A DNA stretch of 64,000 nt. Origin: Dermacentor variabilis (Eukaryota; Arthropoda; Arachnida; Ixodida; Ixodidae). The position numbers were made by a program, and so were the translations under genes. The stretch lies in the NCBI RefSeq assembly GCF_050947875.1, contig NC_134576.1:51770255-51834254 (forward strand), read 5' to 3'. The notes beneath the pieces were generated by a model. It saw only the letters and a program-made list of their open reading frames with translations, was not told the DNA's origin and searched no databases. Numbering within the stretch: the first letter of the stretch is position 1; each line of letters begins with the position of its first letter. Positions 24,297 through 34,447 of the stretch are shown in pieces.

Positions 24297-24487
24297 CAAA
24301 AGCGTGGCAGTTTGGGCGAGTTGGTATGTCATAACTGTTTAAGGCTATTAGCGCAGCTCAGGACGAGCAAAAGAGGAAAGAGGTAGGGGTAATCAAAGGG
24401 AGCGCTCACCCTGTTTTCCGCTCCCTTTGATTACCCCTACCTCTTTCCTCTTTTGCTCGTCCTGAGCTGCGCTAATAGCCTTAAACA
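24297..24487. mobile_element. Inserted foldback element with 13-bp target duplication
   Basis: A 191-bp segment is flanked by an exact 13-bp direct repeat, GTTGGTATATAGT, at 24,284-24,296 and 24,488-24,500. It begins CAAAAGCGTGGCAG, then TGGGCGAGTTGGTATG, and then enters a perfect inverted repeat. It splits the 82-bp array. The element class is not known. A 13-bp duplication fits target-primed retrotransposition better than a TA- or TTAA-specific transposase. Confidence 0.72.
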
Positions 24488-24490
24488 GTT
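24333..24490. repeat. Perfect inverted repeat, 72-bp arms, 14-nt loop
   Basis: Bases 24,333-24,404 are the exact reverse complement of 24,419-24,490, checked base by base, with the 14-nt spacer CTCACCCTGTTTTC. The last few bases of the right arm overlap the target duplication. A transcript would fold into a 72-bp perfect duplex. Confidence 0.95.
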
Positions 24491-24905
24491 GGTATATAGT
24501 ATTGAGTATTATTGAGGCATTGTTGAGTAGTTTTCAACAATAAAGTCGTTGACTAAATGCTCTTGATATATTGTTGAATAATATTGAGTATTATTGAGCC
24601 ATTGTTGAGTAGTTTTCAACAATGAGGTCGTTGCCTAAATTTTCTTGATCTATTGTTGAATAGTATTGACTATTATTGAGCCATTGTTGAGTAGTTCTCA
24701 ACAATAAAGTCGTTGACTAAATTCTCGTGATATATTGTTGAATAGTATTGAGTATTATTGAGCCATTGTTGAGTAGTTTTCAACAATAAAGTCGTTGCCT
24801 AAATTTGCTTGATATATTGTTGAATAGTATTGAGTATTATTGAGCCAATGTTGAGTAGTTTCCAACAATAAAGTCGTTGACTAAATGCTGTTAACTTATT
24901 GTTGA

Positions 24906-25030
24906 ATAACATTGAGTCACGAGCAAAATTGAGTTTCGAAGTATATGTGAAAAACACACGCACATGTGTATGTGTGTGTCTTTTGCACATATATGTTGCT
25001 TTACTGATCACTTGATCACCATTGCACATA
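24906..25030. other. Spacer with short CA/TG tract
   Basis: A short purine-pyrimidine alternating stretch (ACACACGCACATGTGTATGTGTGTG) lies at about 24,954-24,979; nothing else is visible. Confidence 0.4.
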
Positions 25031-25750
25031 TACAGGGTGTTGTTTCACGTTACTTGAACCATAGACGTATATACACGTGTTTCAGCTAACTTTACTCAAA
25101 GTTTAAAAATATGCCGATGCACCATAAGACGATGCGACCAAATGCATGTTGCTCACTCTTGTATGTGTCACGCTATTCTTGTATTTTTCCGAAGTAGTTA
25201 ATTAGCCATTCTGAAGGAACAAAGTTAGGCGAAAAATTCCAATTAGAAAGTTCTAAGCACTTTGTAAAACGTCCGATTAGGCAATTTCTAACTTTCTATC
25301 TATTAAGTGTTAGTGTTTTTCAGCTTACTGCGGATGCCCGCGAAATACAATAAAATATCACCTACATACCCGCTTGCGCGCGGTGCTTGCAGCGCTCCCA
25401 AACGAGCATACCATCGAGCAGGGTGTGTTGCCGCTTAAAAGGCGACAGGGCAGTGACGAAGGCGTTGGCTGTGGTATTGACGCCAGCGGCGTGCTTCCCT
25501 CGCTGCGGTTCATCATTTGCGATAAGCAGACGGGTGTTCACACCGGTTAAATGGTATGTATTCGTTTGTGCGCGGAAGGCTTAGGAGCAGTGCAATCACG
25601 ACTCGCAGGCGGGCATGTCACGTGGTGCTCTTTTTGTATTTCGTTGGCATCCGCAGTAAGCTGAAAAACAGTAATACTTAACAGATAGAAAGGCAGAAAC
25701 TATTTATTCGGACGTGTTGCCAACTGCTGTGCAACTTTCTTATTGGAATT
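25031..25750. mobile_element. Non-autonomous element with about 116-bp imperfect inverted repeats
   Basis: Bases 25,235-25,350 align with the reverse complement of 25,634-25,750 at roughly 80% identity by eye, including a perfect run around TTTTTCAGCTTACTGCGGAT. The left side begins TACAGGGTGTT and, after an apparent short insertion, GTTTCAGCTAACTTTA, a motif I associate with a common tick MITE. A matching right end (CACCCTGTA) is absent, so the boundary is uncertain. The 25,351-25,633 interior is GC-rich without a clear gene. Confidence 0.6.
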
Positions 25751-27007
25751 TCTTTCCTATTGGAGCAGCAGGTGACGCCACCGCGCTTTGAAAATGGCGC
25801 CACTCAATTTTTTCTGTGTTCTGGTGTATAGATCCGAGCTGTCGGTCGTGGAAATGTCAACCACCATGTCTTTGACGCATGCCCTATGACACATCGATGG
25901 GAAAGGGTGATTTAAAAGTACATTAAAAATAACATTCCGTAGTAGGGGATTCAATGGCGAGTCTTGAGTATTTCCAATTGAAAGAGTACGTGGCTTACGT
26001 GTCTCCGGCGCTGGAGCGGTAAATGACAGTTCGGTGATAAGGGAAACATTTCATTAATTGATAGAGCTTCCTGGATGAAGTCGAAGAGGTTGTCCAGTAT
26101 TTTGCTTCCCTTCGGTGGACCGTACCGTCGGGTACAAAACGCTAACTGGGAAACCAACCTCCGGAAACGGAAGCGATAGAAGTTGTAGCGTGCCGTGCTG
26201 TTTTCCAAAAGCCATTCGGAAAGGGAGGTCCAATACATTTTTGTTTTGTTAACGATGAGCAAATACGCTTAGAGGGAGATGTTTTACCAAGATCAATGCG
26301 CATTTTATATGTAGTGAAATCGTTATTATATTGCGATTTCCAAAAGTCTCCCAGTTGAGGTTCTGTTCTTTTCTTGAGGACGTCTACGCATCGTCCTCAC
26401 GCGCTCATGTTCAGTCATCAAATCTATCTACTAGGAATGACTGCTGCGTAACGGAACAACTAGTCGTAAATGAGTTTTACGCAAGTGTTGGAACGTAATC
26501 TACAAATGGTAAAAACACAGTCCAAGGTTGCGGAAAACATATCTGTACGGTTCGGCTCCTGTTCAGCTGAAAACGGTTCAGCTCAGGTTTTCTGTTCAAT
26601 TCCAGTTCGGTTCAACACTTTGACAGCCAGCATGACAGACAGCGTTCGGCGCGCTTTACCATACAATACGCAACTTTGACGTCGCGGGCACGGCAGTTTA
26701 ACGTACCCACATCTCACGCCAGAGCCGCTTACACCAGAGTGAACCGCACTCTATTTTGGACTTATGCAAATGGTGGCCTACAGTTCGTGGGCAGTGCAGA
26801 GTGTAAGCCGAATTTGTGCATTCGCCAAGCGAAAGAGTCCTCGCTCGCCGGACACTTGTGCGCAGGCGCTGCGCCCACAGCTCGCAGCCGTGCTGCTGTA
26901 GGCAACGCTTGGCACGTCGGGCTATACAGGGGCCACATTAACTTGCTAAGGAGCTTTACTGACGGCACTCGGACCAAGAAACATGTTAGACAAACACGGT
27001 GCTTTTG
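25751..27007. other. Unclassified; two minus-strand ORFs and a plus-strand ORF
   Basis: Minus-strand frames at 26,262-25,951 (103 codons) and 25,954-25,757 (65 codons) overlap end to end in different phases, as an old frameshifted coding region might, but I recognise no domain. A plus-strand frame at 26,676-27,008 is also unrecognised. The segment at 26,540-26,620 is rich in GTTCGGTTC-type words. Confidence 0.3.
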
Positions 27008-27576
27008 ACGCGATAGCGTTAAAGGCCCCGTGTCGCAGAAAATCTGGTGTCGGCGTCCAGCGTCGGACGTTGTTCCGGCAAAAACATTTTTGGACCAGCC
27101 ATAATCAGGCCCTCCATGTGGCGCAAGGAAGCTACTGAAATAATTGAATTTCTCAAGCTAAAATACGTAGGGAAATCGTAATGCACGATTTACACAAAAC
27201 CTACAGACATGATAGCGTCCGATTCTAATTTGACTATACGAAAAAAAAAACAATTCCCTTACGCGAAAACTCAAACAAACCCCTTTTCCAGCGTTTCTAC
27301 AATACATAGACTGGCCACGGCGCCCACCATTTGAGCGCGCCGGCACGTGAGTATTTCGGGAGCCACGGAGCGGCGCGCGCGGTTCCTTGCAGTACCTCCA
27401 GATGGCGCCCTTCTCCGCCGCATCGCGACCCACGCAAGAGGCCGCGATGCTACCAGAAAGCCTGCCTTCGTACATAGCATATGCGGCCAGCGTTTCCCGG
27501 TAAATATTAGGGTTGCGTGCGCTTCAGTTGCCGGGAAGCGCAAGGAGCAGTCAGGGATTTTTTAATGCTATCGCGT
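27008..27576. mobile_element. MITE-like element with 16-bp inverted termini
   Basis: ACGCGATAGCGTTAAA at 27,008-27,023 faces TTTAATGCTATCGCGT at 27,561-27,576; the ends are complementary with one mismatch. The 569-bp interior is GC-rich on its right side and has a poly-A run at 27,240-27,249. No transposase. A target duplication is not evident. ACGCGATAGC-type termini occur in elements I associate with ticks, but this is memory, not a search. Confidence 0.6.
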
Positions 27577-30216
27577 TCCACCGTTACAGGGAAGCCTAAG
27601 CGTCCTGCATCTTTTTTCTTCATGTTTCTTCGATCATGTCCCGTCAGTAACGCGATTTAGCAAGTTAGAATCAGTTATTAACTCGCCCAAGTTCCCGCTC
27701 TGTGATACAGGGGCCAAATTTTCGATGCTCCGGGCATCGTCACGTATTCCGACTAGGCCAGCTTCTGCCTGGCACGCCAGCACCCCCGGACTACACATTC
27801 GCGCCTTAAAGCACGCAACAAGAGTGTACCAACCCGGCGGCGATGGCGCGCCGCATGCTCACACAAGCGCACGCATACACCCACCGTCGTCGCTAAATAG
27901 CCGGATCCGCCTTGCGCGCGACGAGATTTGTAGAGGGAGGGAGAACGGGATAGATAGAGCGGCGGTCGTCGATGTCGATCGCCGTGCTAGATAAGATGCG
28001 CCAGCGTCAGGATCACTCGTAGAGATGCGCTTCCTTGTAGCAGATCCCGCGTACCACCACCACCACGCACAGCGCACGGGGTGGGCTTGCGCAACACATA
28101 TGTAAATTAAGGAAGGGACCTGCGAGGGTAATTCTGAGCGGGAGTATCAAGATGCAGCAGCTACCCACGCCGCCTTGCGCGGCTCGCTCTTCTGCTTGAG
28201 CATGCCCAGCGCGCACAGCAACCTGCATCCACGTGCCTGCATCTCAGCTCGGAGTCTCTTCCCTCGCCACTTTTGTAGCGACGAGGCGGACGACCGCGCT
28301 CGTTTGTTCGGCGGTATACACGCGGCGAGATTGGGGTGCCGGAGAGAGCGTCCCGTTATTGTGGAAAAAAAAGAGTGGCGTGGCAAGGCGACGGCGTTGA
28401 CGATGCGCCGCGCTGCGGTTACACCGCGCCAGCTGCGGCGCGCGGCTTGCAGCATTCACAGTACTTGCGGTGGGCCGGCTCCTTCCTGATTCAAGGTCGC
28501 GCGTGCCGGCCGGGCGCCCGCCTTGGACGCTCGCCGCCGCTGGCGATCGCCTCGGTGTGGCCGCTGGGAACGCCAAGGCCGAGCGATGTGGGGTTCACTG
28601 ACCGACCGCGACGCAGCAGCCCCGAGAAGCGGAGAGCTACGGCCGCTGCGCGCGTTCCGACGCAGCCACTCGGACGTTATGAAACGGAAAGGCGCCGAAC
28701 ACTTGACAAGAGTCGAGGTAAACAGCGGCCGTATAGACAGAGTAAGCAAGAATCGCTGTGGCTCGCGGAGTCGGCATGCGGGCGTGTCCCTGCACTTTTA
28801 TCTTTTCCACTCATTGCGCTGCCCGCTTTCATTAGGGCGCGCGAGTTGTTAGCCCACCAATGCGCACGCTGGCAGCCCGCTGCCGTGTCATGTCGAGGTA
28901 ATGTGGTTACGACCCTGAGATGTTTACGTTTGTGAAGACTCTTGGTTGCGGTCGAGCATCCGGTTCGGTGACTGGGCATGCTTGCAGCTCACCAAGCAAT
29001 AATATAGCGGGCATCAGAAATCACTGAGAAACGAAAAAAGAAAGATGGGGGGGGGGGGGGGGGGGTTGACCTAGTGTTATGCTGCACATTCGGAGGTTTG
29101 CGCGGGTCACGAAGATATATGCATCTTTGGCTTACCGACCCTCACAGTTCATTGGCCGTGTTGCTTAAAAAGACTTAAGGACTGCTTGGGAATCCGTACA
29201 TTGCCTGCGCGCTTCCAAGCGCAGGCAATGTACGGATTCTTAGGCATTGGAACTCGTTACACGGGCGGTATTGGCTAAAAAACGTGCAAGCGCGAATAGG
29301 TGAAACCTCCGATACGGTGAAACTGGTAAGAGGGTTCGTCGAAAAGAACGTGCGAGTTATGCGTTGCTGCACACGGCGATTTAGCCCGAAACGGCAGAGC
29401 AATGGTAGCGCGAGTACCTGAAGTGCTCACGACCTGCGAGCACAATAAGCGGGTACCTATGTGCTGGGTTCATCTTCGAATACGAAAATCGGGCGTCTGC
29501 TCCTACTGCGCGAAAAAGCCACGCGGTGACAGGTTCTTCTGCCTCCAAATCGGTTCACGGGCGCAGAATTTTATCGAAGCACTTCTATAAAGGTCTTGGA
29601 GTCTGTTAATGAGTTGTGGCGGAGCAGTAACGGCGGAGCAGTAACCGCGAACCCCGCAGGGGCGTCTGCGTCAGCAGGCGTTTGTGTGTTGCGACACCAC
29701 GTACCCGAGCACACAAGGGTTGGCCCCTCCCGCCTTCTCCCTTCCTCTCTCTTCATCTCTTTCTCCCCACACCCCTTGCCCCGTGCAGTGCTGTTTAGGT
29801 GTCCTCCTGTGAGAGACAGTTACAGCATTGCACTTATCTCTTCCATTCTCTTTAAAATCACTTCACACACACAACCGCGAAAATCGGACGTACCGGGCTG
29901 ATACGGCTAGAGAAAGGTAGAAACAAGCATTAATGGTATGCTGGAGATGTTAGCTTGGCTGTTCGCCTGAGATGCTACTCCAGGTGCTGGGTGATGTTTA
30001 TACGATATATACCGTGATAACCACTTTACAGCACGTACAGTCACACACACACACATAGATACATTATAGATATGTTTGCAAAGTTTCGTTAATGCTCGTC
30101 GCCCGGAAGAACGTCAGCAGCGTCTTCCTGGCGCGTAACGCACAGATGCTGCTTCACCGAGAATGTGCTGTAGTGCCATGCTTGAGTCCCGCTGAAAAAA
30201 CCTACCGACGAAAAAC
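27577..30216. other. GC-rich region; no gene recognised
   Basis: Between 27.7 and 28.9 kb the sequence is GC- and CpG-rich and has overlapping frames on both strands (up to 199 codons at 28,336-28,935) that are Arg/Ala/Pro-rich and match no family, as expected from composition alone. A run of 19 G is at 29,047-29,065. Confidence 0.4.
29190..29239. repeat. Perfect 21-bp hairpin
   Basis: Bases 29,190-29,210 are the exact reverse complement of 29,219-29,239, separated by GCTTCCAA. The core is GTACATTGCCTGCGC. No element ends or genes are visible beside it. Confidence 0.9.
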
Positions 30217-30480
30217 CTACCTTGAAGGCAGTGACGCCTTCAAAGACCCCATCTCTGACGCGTAGCGGTGGCGGTCGCACAGAACGTGTCGCAGGTCTTC
30301 AGGGACGTTACATTCAGAGCACACTGGCGAGTCTGTGAGTTGAATCTTACGCCTGAAGTAGTTTGTGTGGGCCACGTTGAGCCTTATGCGGTGAAGGCAT
30401 GCATGGTCTTCTCTGCTGAGGCCTTGCGGCATGTAAAAGTGGCACGATGGATCTATATTGCATAGGGGTCCATGCTGGTA
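30217..30480 (-). pseudogene. LINE ORF2 C-terminal tail fragment
   Basis: The minus strand shows MPQGLSREDHACLHRIRLN followed by CSECNVPEDLRHVLCDRHRY, a Cys-His tail found after RNase H in I-superfamily LINE ORF2 proteins (compare CEVCGTEEKIDHLLCHC in LINE B). The frame is open upstream to about 30,480 and stops after SLPSR. No RNase H or RT lies beside it. Confidence 0.7.
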
Positions 30481-31540
30481 GCTGGCATATGTCCAGAGGG
30501 ATCGCTCATACGGCTAGAGAAAACTAACGTGTCGTGTCAGTGCACCGAACTTAACAAAACAGCGTGTACGCCGGGAATGCGCGGCTCCCGTAAAATACGG
30601 TGCACAGAATGTTACCCTTGTACGTCCCCAAGGTTAACGGCACAAATGTGTTGCCAGTTGCTCACCGATCGTTCTGCGCATGCGTATTGGCGTGATCGTG
30701 CAGAAAACAACGCGCAATACTTACTGGTAGAGTCACGTGGACCGTCTGAAACCCGGCTGAGGATCGGTAAGGCTGACCGCAGGACGACAGTCACCCTCCT
30801 CGCGATTCTAGTTGCGTGCAAGCAATGCCAACAATCTCGAAACAGCTCGGGTGTTTACGAAGGGTCCCTCTAATTACTGACACGCTCCTTGATGAATGGA
30901 CGGACGGGCGGGTCATGCAAAGACTGCTGCAGTACTTGCGTTGTCGGCTTGCGTGTTGTTTCCCGCCTTTCTATGAACTTCTTTCACGGAGGGATCCGAA
31001 TCGATAAGCTCGAGGGAGGGGGGAGGGGCGTATGTCTTCGTGTGTCTTCTGACCTTGAAGCGAGCTGCAGCCCCCAACGCATGCACATGTACACCGCGGT
31101 AAAGAGAAATCCATAAGTTGAGATTGTCTGGCAAGCAGCATGGGCGTCGCAAACGCAGTGAGCAGGCAAACAGTATTTGCAGTCGTCGTGTATGTGAAGC
31201 TGGCATGAGACAGGCAAATGGCTGGGTGCGGTGACATGCATCGAAAGAGATTTCAACACGTTACCATTGAGCGCTTGCTTGCTTTGCTCGCGAACGTAGG
31301 AGACACTGTAACACGGCTGACAAAACGCTGGGTCCCTTTGAGCAAGATATCGGCATAATGCATTTCTTAAAGAGCGATTTCCATCATTTCTATATAGGGT
31401 GGTTTTTAGCTGCACCAAATTTTAAATAATTGCCTGTGGCAGGTAGCTCAAGTTTAACTTCATAGACCTGAATTACTCGATGAGGCGGTCGTTACTTCTA
31501 CGAAAAATCCAAATGTCTAATAGAATAATTAATATATATA
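30481..31540. other. No gene recognised
   Basis: Overlapping frames of up to 144 codons on both strands match nothing. The left flank of the RTE insertion is AT-rich and ends in TAATATATATA. Confidence 0.4.
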
Positions 31541-34393
31541 TCATCATCATCATCAGCCTAGTTACGCCCACTGCAGGGCAAAGGCCTCTCCCATACTTCT
31601 CCAACTACCCCGGTCATGTACTAATTGTGGCCATGTTGTCCCTGCAAACGTCTTAATGTCATCCGCCCACCTAACTTTCTGCCGCCCCCTGCTACGCACA
31701 CCTTCCCTTGGAATCCAGTCCGTAACCCTTAGTGACCATCGGTTATCTTCCCTCCTCATTACATGTCCGGCCCATGCCCATTTCTTTTTCTTGATTTCAA
31801 CTAAGATGTCGTTTACCCGCGTTTGTTGCCTCACCCAATCTGCTCTTTTCTTATCCCTTAATGTCACACCCATCATTCTTCTTTCCATAGCTCGTTGCGT
31901 CGTCCTCAATTTCAGCAGAACCCTTTTCGTAAGTCTCCAGGTTTCTGCCCCATATGTGAGTACTGGTAACACACAGCTGTTATACACTTTCCTTTTGAGG
32001 GATAGTGGCATCCTGCTGTTCATGATTTGAGAATGCCTGCCAAACGCACCCCAGCCCATTCTTATTCTTCTGGTTATTTCAGTCTCATGATCCGGATCCG
32101 TGGTCACTACCTGCCCTAAGTAGATGTAGTCCCTTACCCCTTCCAGTGCTTCGCTACCTATCGTAAACTGCTGTTCTCTTCCGAGCCTGTTAAACATTAC
32201 TTTAGTTTTCTGCAGATTAATTTTCAGACCCACCCTTCTGCTTTGCCTCTCCAGGTCAGTGAGCATGCATTGCAATTGGTCTCCTGAGTTACTAAGCAAG
32301 GCAATATCATCAGCGAATCGCAAGTTGCTAAGGTATTCTCCATCAACTTTTATCCCCAATTCTTCCCACTCCAGGCCTCTGAATACCTCCTGTAAACATG
32401 CTGTGAATAGCATTGGAGATATCGTATCTCCCTGTCTGACGCCTTTCTTTATAGGGATTTTGTTGCTTTCTTTGTGGAGGACTACGGTGGCTGTGGAGCC
32501 GCTATAGATATCTTCCAGTATCTTTACATATGGCTCATCTACACCCTGATTCCGTAATGCCTCCATGACTGCTGAGGTTTCGACTGAATCAAACGCTTTC
32601 TCGTAATCAATGAAAGCTATATATAACGGTTGGTTATATTCTGCACATTTCTCTATCACTTGATTGATAGTGTGAATATGGTCTATTGTTGAGTAGCCTT
32701 TACGGAATCCTGCCTGGTCCTTTGGTTGACAGAAGTCTAAGGTGTTCCTGATTCTATTTGTGATTACCTTTGTAAATACTTTGTAGGCAACGGACAGTAA
32801 GCTGATCGGTCTATAATTTTTCAAGTCTTTGGCGTCCCCTTTCTTATGGATTAGGATTATGTTAGCGTTCTTCCAAGATTCCGGTACGCTCGAGGTTATG
32901 AGGCATTGCGTATACAGGGTGGCCAGTTTCTCTAGAACAATCTGACCACCATCCTTCAACAAATCTGCTGTTACCTGATCCTCCCCAGCTGCCTTCCCCC
33001 TTTGCATAGCTCCTAAGGCTTTCTTTACTTCTTCTGGCGTTACCTGTGGGATTTCAAATTCCTCTAGGCTATTCTCTCTTCCACTATCGTCGTGGGTGCC
33101 ACTGGTATTATATAAATCTCTATAGAACTCCTCAGCCACTTGAACTATCTCATCCATATTAGTAACGATATTGCCGGCTTTGTCTCTTAACGCACACATC
33201 TGATTCTTGCCTATTCCTAGTTTCTTCTTCACTGTTTTTAGGCTTCCTCCGTTCCTGAGAGCCTGTTCAATTCTATCCATATTATAGTTCCTGATGTCCG
33301 CTGTCTTACGCTTGTTGATTAACTTAGAAAGTTCTGCCAGTTCTATTCTAGCTGTAGGGTTAGAGGCTTTCATACATTGGCGTTTCTTGATCAGATCTTT
33401 CGTCTCCTGCGATAGCTTACTGGTTTCCTGTCTAACGGAGTTACCACCGACTTCTATTGCGCACTCCTTAATGGTTCCCATGAGATAGTCGTTCATTGCT
33501 TCAACACTAAGGTCCTCTTCCTGAGTTAAAGCCGAATACCTGTTCTGTAGCTTGATCCGGAATTCCTCTAGTTTCCCTCTTACCGCTAACTCATTGATTG
33601 GCTTCTTGTGTACCAGTTTCTTCCGTTCCCTCCTCAAGTCTAGGCTAATTCGAGTTCTTACCATCCTATGGTCACTGCAGCGTACCTTGCCGAGTACGTC
33701 TACATCTTGTATGATGCCAGGGTTCGCGCAGAGTATGAAGTCGATTTCATTTCTAGTCTCACCATTCGGGCTCCTCCACGTCCACTTTCGACTAACCCGC
33801 TTGCGGAAAAAGGTGTTCATTATCCGCATATTATTCTGTTCTGCAAACTCTACTAATAATTCTCCTCTGCTATTCCTAGAGCCTATGCCATATTCCCCCA
33901 CTGACTTGTCTCCAGCCTGCTTCTTGCCTACCCTGGCATTGAAGTCGCCCATCAGTATAGTGTATTTTGTTTTGACTTTACCCATCGCCGATTCCACGTC
34001 TTCATAAAAGCTTTCGACTTCCTGGTCATCATGACTGCATGTAGGGGCATAGACTTGTACCACCTTCAATTTGTACCTCTTATTAAGTTTCACAACAAGA
34101 CCTGCCACCCTCTCGTTAATGCTATAGAATTCCTGTATGTTCCCAGCTATTTCCTTATTAATCAGGAATCCGACTCCTAGTTCTCGTCTCTTCGCTAAGC
34201 CCCTGTAACACAGTACATGCCCGCTTTTTAGCACTGTATATGCTTCTTTTGTCCTCCTAACCTCACTGAGCCCTATTATATCCCATTTACTACCCTCTAA
34301 TTCCTCCAATAACACTGCTAGACTCGCCTCACTAGATAGCGTTCTAACGTTAAACGTTGCCAGGTTCAGATTCCAATGGCGGCCTGCCTGAGT
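31541..34393 (-). mobile_element. RTE-clade LINE, 5'-truncated
   Basis: On the minus strand this ends in GGGCGTAACTAGGCTGATGATGATGATGA, the short TGA-repeat tail typical of RTE elements, at 31,541-31,555. Coding runs without interruption to 34,393, where a TAG in TA-repeat flanking sequence meets it. Both edges adjoin TATATATA, which could be the target duplication but is too simple to be sure. Three further RTE fragments are in the window. Confidence 0.85.
31562..34393 (-). CDS. RTE endonuclease - reverse transcriptase, open frame
   Basis: This protein nicks DNA and reverse-transcribes RTE RNA; there is no RNase H, as usual for the clade. The frame is open for 943 codons from 34,393, beginning at the first endonuclease strand (NLATFNVRTL); the first GTG in it is at 34,315 and no ATG lies near the start, so the true N-terminus is lost. 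Counted from 34,315: IIGLSEVRRT near residue 14, QVYAPT near 87, GDFNARVG near 123, SDHRMVRTRISL near 220; RT motifs NYRPISLLSVAYKVFTKVI, GFRKGYSTIDHI, FIDYEKAFDSV, GVRQGDTISPMLF and FADD near 667; thumb and C-terminal WAGHVMRREDNRW and RSRGRQKVRWADD. Protein ends ALQWA. The intact frame points to a young copy. Confidence 0.88.
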   Translation of the reverse strand, partial: TQAGRHWNLNLATFNVRTLSSEASLAVLLEELEGSKWDIIGLSEVRRTKEAYTVLKSGHVLCYRGLAKRRELGVGFLINKEIAGNIQEFYSINERVAGLVVKLNKRYKLKVVQVYAPTCSHDDQEVESFYEDVESAMGKVKTKYTILMGDFNARVGKKQAGDKSVGEYGIGSRNSRGELLVEFAEQNNMRIMNTFFRKRVSRKWTWRSPNGETRNEIDFILCANPGIIQDVDVLGKVRCSDHRMVRTRISLDLRRERKKLVHKKPINELAVRGKLEEFRIKLQNRYSALTQEEDLSVEAMNDYLMGTIKECAIEVGGNSVRQETSKLSQETKDLIKKRQCMKASNPTARIELAELSKLINKRKTADIRNYNMDRIEQALRNGGSLKTVKKKLGIGKNQMCALRDKAGNIVTNMDEIVQVAEEFYRDLYNTSGTHDDSGRENSLEEFEIPQVTPEEVKKALGAMQRGKAAGEDQVTADLLKDGGQIVLEKLATLYTQCLITSSVPESWKNANIILIHKKGDAKDLKNYRPISLLSVAYKVFTKVITNRIRNTLDFCQPKDQAGFRKGYSTIDHIHTINQVIEKCAEYNQPLYIAFIDYEKAFDSVETSAVMEALRNQGVDEPYVKILEDIYSGSTATVVLHKESNKIPIKKGVRQGDTISPMLFTACLQEVFRGLEWEELGIKVDGEYLSNLRFADDIALLSNSGDQLQCMLTDLERQSRRVGLKINLQKTKVMFNRLGREQQFTIGSEALEGVRDYIYLGQVVTTDPDHETEITRRIRMGWGAFGRHSQIMNSRMPLSLKRKVYNSCVLPVLTYGAETWRLTKRVLLKLRTTQRAMERRMMGVTLRDKKRADWVRQQTRVNDILVEIKKKKWAWAGHVMRREDNRWSLRVTDWIPREGVRSRGRQKVRWADDIKTFAGTTWPQLVHDRGSWRSMGEAFALQWA

Positions 34394-34447
34394 CTATATA
34401 TATATAGACTCGTCACAATTGTAATTATTTACATTACAGCACACATT

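Larger units (their letters stand above)
24230..24905. repeat. 82-bp tandem repeat array (interrupted)
   Basis: The marker CAACAATAAAGTCGTTG recurs at 24,535, 24,617, 24,699, 24,781 and 24,863, exactly 82 bp apart each time, with each unit containing TTGTTGAATAGTATTGAG and CATTGTTGAGTAGTTTTC. A more diverged unit lies at about 24,236-24,296, before an inserted foldback. Units differ by a few substitutions only. Both ATTGTTGA and TCAACAAT occur in each unit, so each repeat is partly self-complementary. Confidence 0.92.

Noticed and set aside
24230..24905. CRISPR-like array
   Set aside because: Units are 82 bp and contiguous without unique spacers, and all context is eukaryotic; it is a tandem satellite.
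28336..28935. 199-codon plus-strand ORF
   Set aside because: GC-rich region where several overlapping frames on both strands are open; Arg/Ala/Pro-rich with no domain or repeat structure.
34390..34411. 22-bp perfect palindrome made of GAGTC, a TA tract and GACTC
   Set aside because: Half of it is the truncated RTE end and half is flanking TA-rich DNA, so the symmetry is probably accidental at the junction.
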